Origin: Tabrizicola oligotrophica
Lineage (GTDB): Bacteria; Pseudomonadota; Alphaproteobacteria; Rhodobacterales; Rhodobacteraceae
NCBI RefSeq assembly: GCF_011008935.1
Contig: NZ_JAAIVJ010000004.1
Coordinates: 62,001 to 126,000 of the forward strand
Reading direction: 5' to 3'
DNA: 64,000 bases
The notes beneath the pieces were generated by a model, which ran no database searches, was not told the DNA's origin, and saw nothing but the letters and a program-made list of their open reading frames with translations. Below, in pieces: positions 17,259 through 27,243 of the stretch; the stretch's first letter is position 1, and each line of letters starts with the position of its first letter. The translations under genes and the position numbers were made by a program.

Positions 17259-19037
17259 TTACTCTTTCGGCACGACCCGCAGGTTCAGCTCGCGCAGCTG
17301 CTTCAGCATCGGCTCCGAGGGCGCCCCCATCAGCAGGTCTTCGGCACGCTGGTTCATCGGGAACATGATGACCTCGCGGATGTTGGCCTCATCGGCCAGC
17401 AGCATGACGATGCGGTCGATGCCCGCCGCACAGCCGCCGTGGGGCGGCGCGCCGTATTTGAACGCCTTGACCATGCCGCCAAAGCGCGTGTCGACCTCGG
17501 AATTCGGGTAGCCGGCCAGTTCGAAGGCCTTGTACATGATTTCCGGCTTGTGGTTGCGGATGCCGCCCGAGATCAGCTCATAGCCGTTGCAGGCCAGGTC
17601 ATACTGATAGGCGTAAACCTTCAGCGGATCGCCGTTCAGCGCCTCCATCCCGCCTTGCGGCATGGAGAAGGGGTTATGGCTGAAGTCGATCGCGCCCTCA
17701 TCGGTCTTTTCATACATCGGGAAATCGACGATCCAGGCGAACTTGAAGCAGTTTTCTTCAGTCAGGCCCAGCTCGCGGCCGATCTCGTTGCGCGCACGGC
17801 CGGCGACGGGTTCAAACACCTCGGGCTTGCCGCCAAGGAAGAATGCCGCATCACCCTCATCAAGGCCCAAGGCCACGCGGATCGCCTCGGTCTTTTCCTC
17901 GCCCAGCGCCTTGGCGATCGGGCCGGCGGCCTCGGTCGAGCCATCCTCGGCCTTGCGCCAGAAGATATAGCCCATGCCCGGCAGGCCCTCTTTCTGGGCG
18001 AAGGCGTTCATCCGGTCGGCAAACTTGCGGCTGCCGCCGGTCGGCGCCGGAATGGCGCGCACTTCGTTGCCTTCGGTCTCCAGCAGCTTGGCGAAGATCG
18101 CAAAGCCCGAGCCGCGGAAATGCTCCGACACATCGGCCATCTTGATCGGGTTGCGGAGGTCGGGCTTGTCAGAGCCATACCATTTCAGGCTGTCGCGATA
18201 GGCGATCTTGGTCCAGTCGGAATAGACTTTCTTGCCCGGTGCGAATTCCTCGAAAATGCCCTGAATGACCGGCTGGACGGCGGCGAACACGTCGTCCTGG
18301 GTCACAAAGGACATTTCGATATCAAGCTGGTAGAAGTCGGTCGGCGAGCGGTCGGCACGCGGGTCTTCGTCGCGGAAGCAGGGCGCGATCTGGAAATAGC
18401 GGTCGAAACCGCTGACCATGATGAGTTGCTTGAACTGCTGGGGGGCCTGCGGCAGGGCATAGAACTTGCCCGGATGCAGGCGCGACGGTACCAGAAAATC
18501 GCGCGCGCCTTCGGGGGAAGATGCCGTGATGATCGGAGTCTGGAATTCGTTGAAGCCCTGATCCCACATCCGGTTGCGGATCGAGCGCACCACGTTCGAG
18601 CGCAGCATCATGTTGCGATGCAGCTTGTCGCGGCGCAGATCGAGGAAGCGATAGGTCAGCCGGGTTTCTTCCGGGTAGTCGACATCGCCGAAAACCGGCA
18701 TCGGCAGATCGCCTTCGACGGCGCCCAGCACAGTCAGGCCAGTGGCGTAGACTTCGATCTCGCCCGTCGGCAGCTTGGGGTTCACAAGGGACGCATCGCG
18801 CGCCTTGACCCGGCCGTCGATGCACACCACCCATTCGGCGCGGATCTTGTCAATGGCGGCAAAGGCCGGGCTGTCGCTGTCGGCCAGCACCTGCGTGATG
18901 CCGTAATGGTCGCGCAGGTCGATGAACAGCACCCCCCCATGGTCGCGCACCCGATGGACCCAGCCCGACAGGCGGACCTCTTGTCCGACATGGGCGGTGT
19001 TCAGGGCGGCGCAGGTATGGCTGCGATAGGCGTGCAT
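17259..19037 (-). CDS. aspS: Aspartyl-tRNA synthetase (bacterial type)
   Basis: A 592-residue class II synthetase. Domains: N-terminal OB-fold anticodon-binding domain (about 1-110, [20 protein letters not shown]), catalytic core with motif 2 in [20 protein letters not shown], the bacterial GAD insertion (about 285-420) and motif 3 in [14 protein letters not shown] near the C terminus. Many alphaproteobacterial AspRS are non-discriminating and also charge tRNA-Asn; I cannot decide that from sequence alone. The second of two adjacent ATGs (19037) is chosen because AAGGGG has good spacing and the family starts MHAYRSH. It is divergent from leuA. Confidence 0.97.
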   Translation of the reverse strand: MHAYRSHTCAALNTAHVGQEVRLSGWVHRVRDHGGVLFIDLRDHYGITQVLADSDSPAFAAIDKIRAEWVVCIDGRVKARDASLVNPKLPTGEIEVYATGLTVLGAVEGDLPMPVFGDVDYPEETRLTYRFLDLRRDKLHRNMMLRSNVVRSIRNRMWDQGFNEFQTPIITASSPEGARDFLVPSRLHPGKFYALPQAPQQFKQLIMVSGFDRYFQIAPCFRDEDPRADRSPTDFYQLDIEMSFVTQDDVFAAVQPVIQGIFEEFAPGKKVYSDWTKIAYRDSLKWYGSDKPDLRNPIKMADVSEHFRGSGFAIFAKLLETEGNEVRAIPAPTGGSRKFADRMNAFAQKEGLPGMGYIFWRKAEDGSTEAAGPIAKALGEEKTEAIRVALGLDEGDAAFFLGGKPEVFEPVAGRARNEIGRELGLTEENCFKFAWIVDFPMYEKTDEGAIDFSHNPFSMPQGGMEALNGDPLKVYAYQYDLACNGYELISGGIRNHKPEIMYKAFELAGYPNSEVDTRFGGMVKAFKYGAPPHGGCAAGIDRIVMLLADEANIREVIMFPMNQRAEDLLMGAPSEPMLKQLRELNLRVVPKE

Positions 19038-19272
19038 CATCTTCCCCTTTGCGAGGCTTCAAGCGGTTTCGCGCCGATACACCTTGGCGCGGGCGTGAAG
19101 TCAAGGGCAACCCGCGCTCATCGTCGGGCCTGCGCCCGCTCTTCGCCGGAGATTTTCCGGTCTGCGGGTCGCCCGGGGTGCGAGCCTGGGCCTCCGGCGG
19201 GAGTATTTTGCCAAGAGGAAGCCCCGCAGAGGAATATTTCCCGCCCCCCCTTCCCTTCGGCAAAAGGCTGGC

Positions 19273-19278
19273 TATAGT
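19273..19278 (+). promoter_or_regulatory. Candidate -10 element for the leuA leader transcript
   Basis: TATAGT at 19273-19278 is the best -10-like hexamer in this spacer. Transcription starting about 7 nt downstream would begin within a few bases of the leader peptide ATG (19287), giving a leaderless leader mRNA. The -35 region (TTCCCT, 19251-19256) is weak. Confidence 0.45.
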
Positions 19279-19286
19279 CCCGCCTC

Positions 19287-19376
19287 ATGGCACGGACCCG
19301 CATCTTTACTGGCATGCCCACGCCCGCATTCGCGGCGCGGCTTCCCCGTGGTCTTCTCCTTCTTAGCAGCCTCTGA
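19287..19376 (+). CDS. Leucine-rich leader peptide of leuA (attenuator peptide)
   Basis: A 29-codon reading frame, MARTRIFTGMPTP...RGLLLLSSL, ending 77 bp upstream of leuA. Six of 29 residues are Leu and four are consecutive (codons CTT CTC CTT CTT, 19353-19364), followed by a fifth just before the stop. This is the design of amino-acid biosynthetic leader peptides: ribosome stalling at Leu codons when charged tRNA-Leu is scarce. The stop codon lies within the first of two mutually exclusive RNA hairpins. There is no ribosome site upstream, but the predicted transcription start is at the ATG, as in the leaderless trpL of rhizobia. Too short for routine gene finders. Confidence 0.82.
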   Translation: MARTRIFTGMPTPAFAARLPRGLLLLSSL

Positions 19377-19417
19377 GCGTGCCCAAGGGCGCGACCGCTC
19401 GGAGGTGACCAGCGCCC
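19370..19417 (+). promoter_or_regulatory. Alternative RNA hairpins of the leuA attenuator
   Basis: Stem A pairs CCTCTGAGCG (19370-19379, covering the last Leu codon and stop) with CGCTCGGAGG (19396-19405), 10 bp with one G-U. Stem B pairs GGGCGC (19387-19392) with GCGCCC (19412-19417). The two interleave and cannot form together. A ribosome stalled on the Leu codons would free or mask one strand of stem A. No T-run follows, so control may be by Rho-dependent termination or by access to the leuA AAGGA site (starting about 19440) rather than classic intrinsic termination. Confidence 0.65.
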
Positions 19418-19453
19418 AGGACACGCAAAGCTAAGACACGAAGGATTCCCGAC

Positions 19454-21028
19454 ATGACCAAGACCGACCAACCCCGCGTCATCATTTTCGACACCACCCT
19501 GCGCGACGGCGAACAATCGCCCGGCGCCACCATGACCCATGAGGAAAAGCTGGAGATCGCCGGCCTTCTGGACGAAATGGGCGTCGACGTGATCGAAGCC
19601 GGTTTCCCGATTGCCTCGGAAGGGGATTTCACCGCCGTCAGCGAAATTGCCAAGCGGGCAAAGACCTCGACGATCTGCGGCCTTGCGCGCGCCAATTTCA
19701 AGGACATCGACCGCTGCTGGGAGGCGGTGAAATACGCGAAATCGCCGCGCATCCACACCTTCATCGGCACCTCGCCGCTGCACCGTGCCATTCCGAACCT
19801 GACCATGGACGAGATGGCAACGCGCATCCATGACACCGTGACCCATGCCCGCAATCTGTGCGACAACGTGCAGTGGTCGGCGATGGACGCGACGCGCACC
19901 GAGCATGATTACCTGTGCCGCGTGGTGGAAATCGCCATCAAGGCCGGCGCCACCACGATCAACATCCCCGACACCGTGGGCTATACCGCGCCGCGCGAAA
20001 GCGCCGATCTGATCGCCATGCTGCTGGCCCGTGTACCCGGCGCCGACAAGGTGATCTTTGCCACCCATTGCCACAATGACCTTGGCATGGCGACGGCGAA
20101 TGCCCTGGCCGCCGTGGATGCCGGCGCGCGCCAGATCGAATGCACGATCAACGGTCTGGGCGAGCGGGCCGGCAATACCGCGCTGGAAGAAGTCGTGATG
20201 GCGATGAAGGTGCGCAACGACATCATGCCCTACAGGACCGGCATCGACACGACCAAGATCATGAACCTCAGCCGCCGGGTGTCGTCGGTCTCGGGCTTTC
20301 CGGTGCAGTTCAACAAGGCCATCGTCGGCAAGAACGCCTTCCTGCACGAAAGCGGCATCCATCAGGATGGCGTCCTGAAGAACGTCGAGACCTTCGAGAT
20401 CATGAAGCCCTCGGATATCGGCCTGACGGCAAAGAACATCGCCATGGGCAAGCATTCCGGCCGCGCTGCCCTGCGCGCCAAGCTGAAAGAGCTGGGCTAT
20501 GAACTGGCCGACAACCAGCTGAACGACGTGTTCGTGCGCTTCAAGGCCCTGGCCGACCGCAAGAAGGAAGTCTATGACGACGACCTGATCGCGCTGGTCG
20601 CCGACGAGCAGACCAATGACGCCCATGAATACCTGCAATTGAAGAAGCTGCGGGTGATCTGCGGCACCGAAGGCCCGCAAGAGGCCGACATGGTGCTGGC
20701 GATCGACGGGGTGGACCACCACATCGACGCCACGGGCGATGGCCCGGTGGATGCCGCCTTCATGTGCGTCAAGATGCTCTTCCCGCATCACGCCCGGCTG
20801 GAGGTCTATCAGGTGCACGCCGTGACCGAAGGCACCGACGCGCAGGCCACGGTCTCGGTGCGCCTGCAAGAGGACGGGCGGATCGTGACGGGATCCTCGG
20901 CCGATACCGACACCATCGTCGCCTCGACCAAGGCCTATATCAACGCCCTGAACAAACTGATCGTGCGCCGCACCAAATCAGCCCCGGGGGATGATGTGAA
21001 GACGGTCAGCTACATGGATCAGAAGTGA
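19454..21028 (+). CDS. leuA: 2-Isopropylmalate synthase
   Basis: A 524-residue LeuA catalysing the first committed step of leucine synthesis (acetyl-CoA + 2-oxoisovalerate). The TIM-barrel catalytic domain starts IIFDTTLRDGEQSPGATMT, with metal ligands in HCHNDLGMATANALAA and the ING-LGERAGN block, then the linker (HESGIHQDGVLKN) and the C-terminal LeuA regulatory dimer domain (about 395-520) that binds leucine for feedback inhibition. Length is normal. It is preceded by a Leu-rich leader peptide, so both attenuation and feedback are expected. AAGGA lies about 10 nt before the ATG. Confidence 0.97.
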   Translation: MTKTDQPRVIIFDTTLRDGEQSPGATMTHEEKLEIAGLLDEMGVDVIEAGFPIASEGDFTAVSEIAKRAKTSTICGLARANFKDIDRCWEAVKYAKSPRIHTFIGTSPLHRAIPNLTMDEMATRIHDTVTHARNLCDNVQWSAMDATRTEHDYLCRVVEIAIKAGATTINIPDTVGYTAPRESADLIAMLLARVPGADKVIFATHCHNDLGMATANALAAVDAGARQIECTINGLGERAGNTALEEVVMAMKVRNDIMPYRTGIDTTKIMNLSRRVSSVSGFPVQFNKAIVGKNAFLHESGIHQDGVLKNVETFEIMKPSDIGLTAKNIAMGKHSGRAALRAKLKELGYELADNQLNDVFVRFKALADRKKEVYDDDLIALVADEQTNDAHEYLQLKKLRVICGTEGPQEADMVLAIDGVDHHIDATGDGPVDAAFMCVKMLFPHHARLEVYQVHAVTEGTDAQATVSVRLQEDGRIVTGSSADTDTIVASTKAYINALNKLIVRRTKSAPGDDVKTVSYMDQK

Positions 21029-21032
21029 TCAC

Positions 21033-21746
21033 ATGACGATGGCGAAAAACCTCGTCGCCGTCGCCCTGCTTCTGGTCGGAGCGCCGGGCGCGGCCGAAGA
21101 GGTTTCTTTCACGCTTAAAACCCGGCCTGATCTGGCCGAGGGAATCGCGGCCCTTCCCCGTCTTGTCGGAGAGGGCCAAGCCATCAGGCAGATCAATGCA
21201 CTTCTTTCCGCCAAGGATGCAGAGGTTCTGGCACTTGCCAAAGATTGCAACTCCGACCCACCGAACTCGTTTTATGAGCGCAGCCTCGCAGTAACCTTCG
21301 ACGGGCCGCTTTTGTTGTCGATCTTGGTCGAGACGGCTTTCTATTGCCCCGGCGCGGCACACGGGTTATCATGGGTGGAGCCCCTGAATTTCGATGTGAG
21401 TCTTGGCACCGCGACCGACATGCATGGCGTTTTCCCCGCTGCGTTCATCGCGAAACCGACAACAGACCCGAAGGGGTATCTCCCGCCAAGGTTCACGCCA
21501 GAGGTGGCCGAACTCTACATCTCCTCCGATCCGGAAATTGACCCAGATTGTGCCAATCTCATCCGGGACAACGAGGGGCTGTTCGATGTTTGGCCAAATG
21601 CCGCACAACACGGCCTGACGTTGATGCCGTTCGGCTTGGCTTATTTTTTTACCTTTTGTCAGAACCCGGTCACCATCCCGACGGCAACCTTGAGACAGCT
21701 TGGCTTTGACAAAGCCCTGCTCGAAGCATTGGAAGCCTCGGAATAG
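21033..21746 (+). CDS. Exported protein of unknown function, DUF3298/RsiV-like
   Basis: A 237-residue protein with a signal peptide (residues 4-21, cleaved near GAPGAAEE). The middle region ILVETAFYCPGAAHGLSWVEPLNFDVSLGTATD resembles the G-A-H-(P/G)...FNFD...G motif of DUF3298/DUF4163 domains found in RsiV and PdaC; this is a motif-level resemblance only. Conserved Cys pairs may form disulfides. GC content is visibly lower than in leuA. It begins 4 bp after the leuA stop and may be read with it. No strong ribosome site is visible. Confidence 0.72.
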   Translation: MTMAKNLVAVALLLVGAPGAAEEVSFTLKTRPDLAEGIAALPRLVGEGQAIRQINALLSAKDAEVLALAKDCNSDPPNSFYERSLAVTFDGPLLLSILVETAFYCPGAAHGLSWVEPLNFDVSLGTATDMHGVFPAAFIAKPTTDPKGYLPPRFTPEVAELYISSDPEIDPDCANLIRDNEGLFDVWPNAAQHGLTLMPFGLAYFFTFCQNPVTIPTATLRQLGFDKALLEALEASE

Positions 21747-21750
21747 GGCG

Positions 21751-21780
21751 GTGGGCCTGCGCGTCGTGGGCCTGCGCGTC
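21751..21780. repeat. Perfect 15-bp tandem duplication
   Basis: GTGGGCCTGCGCGTC occurs twice in a row (21751-21765, 21766-21780), with a partial third unit GTCGGGGC after it, just 4 bp downstream of the exported-protein stop. Likely replication slippage; no function evident. Confidence 0.85.
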
Positions 21781-21906
21781 GTCGGGGCTCACACATAGCG
21801 CGCCGTCGCGTCACGTTTATCGGGCCTACCCGGGCACCGAAACTGCTGGCCAATATTGTGCAGGTTTGCTTCACTGGCCCACAATCGAACCCGAATGAGG
21901 CCCCCC

Positions 21907-22350
21907 ATGACCGGCACCGTCCGCCTTCACCGCGTCTTCGCCTGCCCGCCCGCCAAGCTCTACCGCGCCTTCACCGAGGCCGATGCCTATGCCACATGGC
22001 TGCCGCCCTATGGTTTCACCGCCACCGTTCACCGGATGGAGGCGCGGGTGGGCGGCGGCTTTCACATGTCGTTTCGCAACTTCACCACCGGCCAGTCGCA
22101 CAGCTTTGGCGGCACCTATCTGGAACTGGTCCCCCCGGCCCGCATCCGCCACACCGACCGCTTCGACGACCCGGCCTTGCCGGGCGAAATGATGGTGACG
22201 ATTGACCTGACCGCCGTGATCTGCGGCACCGAGCTGGCCATCGTGCAAGAGGGGATCCCCGACCAGATCCCGGTCGCCGCCTGCTATCTTGGCTGGCAAG
22301 ACTCGCTGACCAAACTGGCGCGGCTGGTGGAACCGGATCTCCAAGGCTGA
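21907..22350 (+). CDS. SRPBCC/AHSA1-like START-fold protein
   Basis: A 147-residue protein of the SRPBCC superfamily (AHSA1/activator of Hsp90 ATPase-like subfamily). It opens with VRLHRVFACPPAKLYRAFTE and WLPPYGFTATVHRMEARVGG, then SFGGTYLELVPPARIRHTDRF; the P-x-x-(V/L)-(Y/F)-x-A-(F/W) start and the G-x-Y-x-E-(I/L)-x-P-x-x-(R/K)-(I/L) strand are typical. It should form a hydrophobic ligand cavity; the ligand is unknown. ATG 21907 fits the family N terminus. It stands alone upstream of mreB. Confidence 0.88.
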   Translation: MTGTVRLHRVFACPPAKLYRAFTEADAYATWLPPYGFTATVHRMEARVGGGFHMSFRNFTTGQSHSFGGTYLELVPPARIRHTDRFDDPALPGEMMVTIDLTAVICGTELAIVQEGIPDQIPVAACYLGWQDSLTKLARLVEPDLQG

Positions 22351-22499
22351 CGCTCAGGTTTGGAAAAGTCAAAACTGGGGTAAATATCGCACCTCATCTG
22401 CCATGAAATGCTCGATTTGTGATACTGCAAGGCAGTCGGGCGGATAAGTGCCAGCGGCCTTCGCGGCCCTTCCCCTTCTTGCCCCCAATGCCTATATGA

Positions 22500-23603
<1,104 letters not shown>

Positions 23604-23668
23604 GACCGGAACGGCCGATCCGCAGAAGATCCGCGCAATTCGACTAAAATTGTGCTTCATCTGTTCAT

Positions 23669-23710
23669 AAATATCCCACGGGGGTCCGGGGGTGTGAAAC
23701 CCCCGGCGGC
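23669..23710. repeat. AAATATCC-type intergenic hairpin element, copy 2
   Basis: AAATATCC (23669-23676) is followed by CGGGGGTCC and the 8-bp palindrome CCGGGGGT-gtgaa-ACCCCCGG (23686-23693 / 23699-23706). Same design as the element before lpdA. It separates mreB from mreC and may attenuate or stabilise the operon transcript, allowing more MreB than MreC. Confidence 0.65.
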
Positions 23711-23744
23711 CCCCGCCTGAAACCACCTATCCGATCCGGCACCC

Positions 23745-24710
23745 ATGGCTCGCAACTCCACCGATCCCGAAGAGTTCCACCGCCCGCTGCGCCGGGTTCT
23801 GGTGGGGCTTCTGGTGCTGTTCATGATCGGGCTTTTCGCGCTCTGGCGCATCGACAGCCCTCGGGTGGAACGCTTCCGCGCCGCGCTGATCGACCGCTTC
23901 GTGCCCTCGATGCAATGGGCCATGGCGCCGGTCACATGGGCCGCCGGAGTGGTGGATGATTTCCAGTCCTACTCCCGGCTTCTGGCACAGAACCAGCAGT
24001 TGCGCGAAGAGTTGAAGCAGATGCGGCAGTGGAAAGAGGCCGCGTTGCAGCTGTCGCAGACCAACGCCCGGCTTCTCGACCTCAATCAGGTGCGGCTCGA
24101 TCCCCGGCTGACCCATGTCACCGGGGTGGTGATGGCCGACAGCGGCAGCCCGTTCCGGCAGTCGGTGTTGCTGAACGTCGGTGCGCGGGATGGCATTCTT
24201 GACGGCTGGGCCACCATGGACGGGCTGGGGCTGGTCGGGCGCATTTCGGGCGTCGGGGAAAAGACGGCGCGGGTCATCCTGTTGACCGATTCGAACAGCC
24301 GCGTGCCGGTGGTGGTGCAGCCCTCGGGGCAGAAGGCGATCCTGTCGGGCGACAATGGCGATCTGCCGCCGCTCGACTTCCTTGAAGACCAGACCGAGGT
24401 GCGCCCCGGCGATCAGGTGTTTTCCTCCGGCGATGGCGGGGTGTTCCCGGCCGGGCTTCTCGTCGGCTCGGTGGTGCTGGGTACTGACAAGCGCCTGCGC
24501 GTGGCGCTGGCCGCCGATTACCAGCGGCTTGAATTCCTGCGCGTCCTGCGCAGCCATGGGCTGGAAGCCATCACCGATCAGGGCGCGCTTCTGGCGCCCG
24601 ACCCGGCCGAAATGCAGGGCCCGCCGGCGCCACCCGCGCTGACCTCGGGCGGCAGCAATTCGGCAGGCAGCTATTCGGCAGGCGGCAGATCGGGACACGG
24701 CCATGATTGA
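23745..24710 (+). CDS. mreC: Rod-shape-determining protein MreC
   Basis: A 321-residue bitopic protein: short cytoplasmic N terminus, one TM helix (about 22-42, VLVGLLVLFMIGLFALWRI), a coiled coil (about 80-115, LAQNQQLREELKQMRQWKEA) and the periplasmic double beta-barrel MreC domain (about 125-275). The C-terminal tail is rich in Ser/Gly with repeats SNSAGSYSAGG. MreC links MreB and PBP2 and activates RodA-PBP2 synthesis. Its stop overlaps the mreD start by 8 bp. Confidence 0.95.
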   Translation: MARNSTDPEEFHRPLRRVLVGLLVLFMIGLFALWRIDSPRVERFRAALIDRFVPSMQWAMAPVTWAAGVVDDFQSYSRLLAQNQQLREELKQMRQWKEAALQLSQTNARLLDLNQVRLDPRLTHVTGVVMADSGSPFRQSVLLNVGARDGILDGWATMDGLGLVGRISGVGEKTARVILLTDSNSRVPVVVQPSGQKAILSGDNGDLPPLDFLEDQTEVRPGDQVFSSGDGGVFPAGLLVGSVVLGTDKRLRVALAADYQRLEFLRVLRSHGLEAITDQGALLAPDPAEMQGPPAPPALTSGGSNSAGSYSAGGRSGHGHD

Positions 24711-25290
24711 CGGCGCCACCCGCGAGATCTGGCTTCACCGGGTTCTCTTCGTGGTGCTGGCGCTGGTCTTTCTGTTCTTCCGCCTGCTGCCCATCGCCGA
24801 GGCCATGCCCGCGGCCTGCGCGGGCGATGGCTGGTGCCGGGCGCTGGCCTGGCTGTCGCGCATGCCGGGGCCGGATCTTCTGTTGTGCATCGTCTTTGCC
24901 TGGACCATGCGGCGGCCCGACTATCTGCCGGCCCTGCTCATCGCGGCGGTCGTCCTGCTCGAGGACCTGATCCTGCTGCGTCCGCCGGGGCTTTGGACGG
25001 CCCTTGTGGTGATTGCCACGGAATTCATCCGCTCGCGCGTGGCGCTGACGCGCGAGCTGAACTTCGGGGTCGAATGGTTGCTGGTCTCGGCGATCATGGT
25101 CGGCCTGCTGGTCCTCTATCGCATCGCCTTCGGCCTTGTCCTCCTGCCGCAGCCTCCCTTCGGCTTCGCCATGGTGCAGGTGATCTGGTCAATCCTGTGT
25201 TACCCTCTGGTGGTCTTTCTTTCCCGCGTGGTGCTGGACCTTTACAAACCCGGCATGGGCGAGGTTGACGCATATGGGAGGCGGCTGTGA
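24703..25290 (+). CDS. mreD: Rod-shape-determining protein MreD
   Basis: A 195-residue polytopic membrane protein with five to six hydrophobic helices, e.g. VLFVVLALVFLFFRLLPI and VEWLLVSAIMVGLLVLYRI. Sequence is poorly conserved in the family, so the call relies on topology, size and position between mreC (8-bp overlap) and mrdA (GTGA overlap). MreD stabilises the MreC-PBP2-RodA complex. Confidence 0.92.
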   Translation: MIDGATREIWLHRVLFVVLALVFLFFRLLPIAEAMPAACAGDGWCRALAWLSRMPGPDLLLCIVFAWTMRRPDYLPALLIAAVVLLEDLILLRPPGLWTALVVIATEFIRSRVALTRELNFGVEWLLVSAIMVGLLVLYRIAFGLVLLPQPPFGFAMVQVIWSILCYPLVVFLSRVVLDLYKPGMGEVDAYGRRL

Positions 25291-27230
25291 AACGGGTTGC
25301 CCGTGACTCCGAGGCCAGCGCGCGGCGGGTGACGCGGCGGGCGCTCCTGCTGGGCGGGGGCATGGCGGCAATGTTCGCGGCGCTTGGCTATCGCATGCGT
25401 TATCTCGGCGTCGAGCAGGCCGACGAGTTCCGCCTTCTGGCCGAGGAAAACCGGATTAACATGCGGCTCATTCCGCCGACCCGCGGCGTGATCCATGATC
25501 GCAACGGCAAGGTTCTGGCCGGCAACGAACAGAATTACCGCGTGGTGATGACGCGCGAGGATGCGGGCGATGTCGAGACGGTCCTGAACCGTCTGTCGCA
25601 TGTCATCCCGCTGACGCGCTCCGACATCGCCGACGCGCTGGACGGGCTGGAAAAGAACAGCCCCTTCGTGCCGATCACCGTCAAGGACCGGCTGGACTGG
25701 GAAGAGTTCTCGCGCGTGGCCCTGAACGCCCCGGCCCTGCCCGGTGTCACCCCTGAAACCGGCATGTCGCGGGTCTATCCGCGCGATACCGATTTTGCCC
25801 ATGTCATCGGTTACGTCGGCCCAGTGTCGGAAAAAGATTTCGAGGGCGTGGAAAACCCCGATCCCGTGCTGCGCATCCCCAAGTTCCAGATCGGCAAGAT
25901 CGGTGTGGAAAAATGGCTTGAGGACACCTTGCGCGGCGAGGCTGGCACCAAGCGGATCGAAGTCAACCACATCGGCCGCGTCATGCGCGAGATCGACCGG
26001 ATCGAGGGCACGCCCGGCGCGGACGTGCATCTGACGGTGGATGCCGGGGTGCAGAATTTCATTCAGGCCCGCATGGGCGAGGAAAGCGCCGCCTGCGTGA
26101 TGATCGATGTGACGAACGGCGACGTGATTGCCGCCGTCTCGTCGCCCTCCTTCGATCCGAACCTCTTCGTGCGCGGCATTTCCAATTCGGATTTCCGCTT
26201 CCTGATGGATCACGATCACCGCCCGATGGCCAACAAGGCGGTGCAGGGGGCCTACCCGCCCGGCTCTACCTTCAAGATGGTGACGGCGCTTGCGGCGCTG
26301 GAAGACGGCGCCATCACCCCCGAAACCACCTTCCGCTGCCCCGGCTATTACGACGCGGGCGGTCGCAAGTTCCACTGCTGGCGGCGCGGCGGCCATGGGC
26401 CGGTGAACCTTGAACGCAGCCTGATGGAAAGCTGCGACGTCTTTTACTATGAAACCGCGCTCAAGGTCGGCATCGACAAGATTGCCGAGATGGGCCGCCG
26501 GCTGGGCCTGGGGCAACGGCATGACCTGCCGATGTCGGCAATCACCGAGGGCAACATGCCCGACAAGGCCTGGAAGCTGGAGCGGCACAAGGCCGAATGG
26601 CGGATTGGCGATACGATCAACGCCTCGATCGGGCAGGGCTATGTGCTGACCTCACCGCTGCAACTGGCGGTGATGACGGCGCGGATTGCCTCTGGCAAGG
26701 CCATCAAGCCGCGTCTGGTGCGCGCCATCGACGGGCAGGAAGTGCCGGTGGAACCGGCCGAAAGCATCGGGATCTCCACCTCGAACCTGACCGCCGTGCA
26801 GGGCGGCATGGTGGCGGTGATGAACGGCAAGTCGGGAACCGCGCGCTCCTCGCGCATCGTCGCCGAAGGCTTGCAGATGGCCGGCAAGACCGGCACCGCG
26901 CAGGTGCGCAACATTTCGGCGGCGGAACGGGCGGCGGGGGTGATCTCGAACGACCAGTTGCCGTGGAACCGGCGGGACCACGCGCTGTTTGTCGGCTATG
27001 GCCCGGCCGAAAATCCGCGCTATGCGGTGGCGGTCGTGGTGGAACATGGTGGCGGCGGCTCGACCGCGGCGGCACCGATCGCCCGCGATGCCTTGCTGCG
27101 CGCGATTTACGGCGCCGTGCCGCCGCTTGAGGCCTATCCCTCCGACCAGCGCGGCCGGATGGAAAGCCTGCTGAACGGGCTGGTGCTGCGCGGTGACGAT
27201 GGCCGGCTTCCCCCGGCATCAGACACTTGA
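25287..27230 (+). CDS. mrdA: Penicillin-binding protein 2 (elongation transpeptidase)
   Basis: A 647-residue monofunctional class B PBP. A single TM anchor (about 23-43) follows a basic N terminus; the pedestal domain (about 60-220) is followed by the transpeptidase domain with the catalytic S-x-x-K in PPGSTFKMV, the S-x-D variant in MESCDVFYYE and K-T-G in AGKTGTAQVR. The segment RGVIHDRNGKVLAGN is typical of PBP2. The GTG start overlaps the mreD stop by 4 bp. It cross-links side-wall glycan made by RodA, encoded next. Confidence 0.96.
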   Translation: MKRVARDSEASARRVTRRALLLGGGMAAMFAALGYRMRYLGVEQADEFRLLAEENRINMRLIPPTRGVIHDRNGKVLAGNEQNYRVVMTREDAGDVETVLNRLSHVIPLTRSDIADALDGLEKNSPFVPITVKDRLDWEEFSRVALNAPALPGVTPETGMSRVYPRDTDFAHVIGYVGPVSEKDFEGVENPDPVLRIPKFQIGKIGVEKWLEDTLRGEAGTKRIEVNHIGRVMREIDRIEGTPGADVHLTVDAGVQNFIQARMGEESAACVMIDVTNGDVIAAVSSPSFDPNLFVRGISNSDFRFLMDHDHRPMANKAVQGAYPPGSTFKMVTALAALEDGAITPETTFRCPGYYDAGGRKFHCWRRGGHGPVNLERSLMESCDVFYYETALKVGIDKIAEMGRRLGLGQRHDLPMSAITEGNMPDKAWKLERHKAEWRIGDTINASIGQGYVLTSPLQLAVMTARIASGKAIKPRLVRAIDGQEVPVEPAESIGISTSNLTAVQGGMVAVMNGKSGTARSSRIVAEGLQMAGKTGTAQVRNISAAERAAGVISNDQLPWNRRDHALFVGYGPAENPRYAVAVVVEHGGGGSTAAAPIARDALLRAIYGAVPPLEAYPSDQRGRMESLLNGLVLRGDDGRLPPASDT

Positions 27231-27243
27231 AGGGGGCAGGCGC

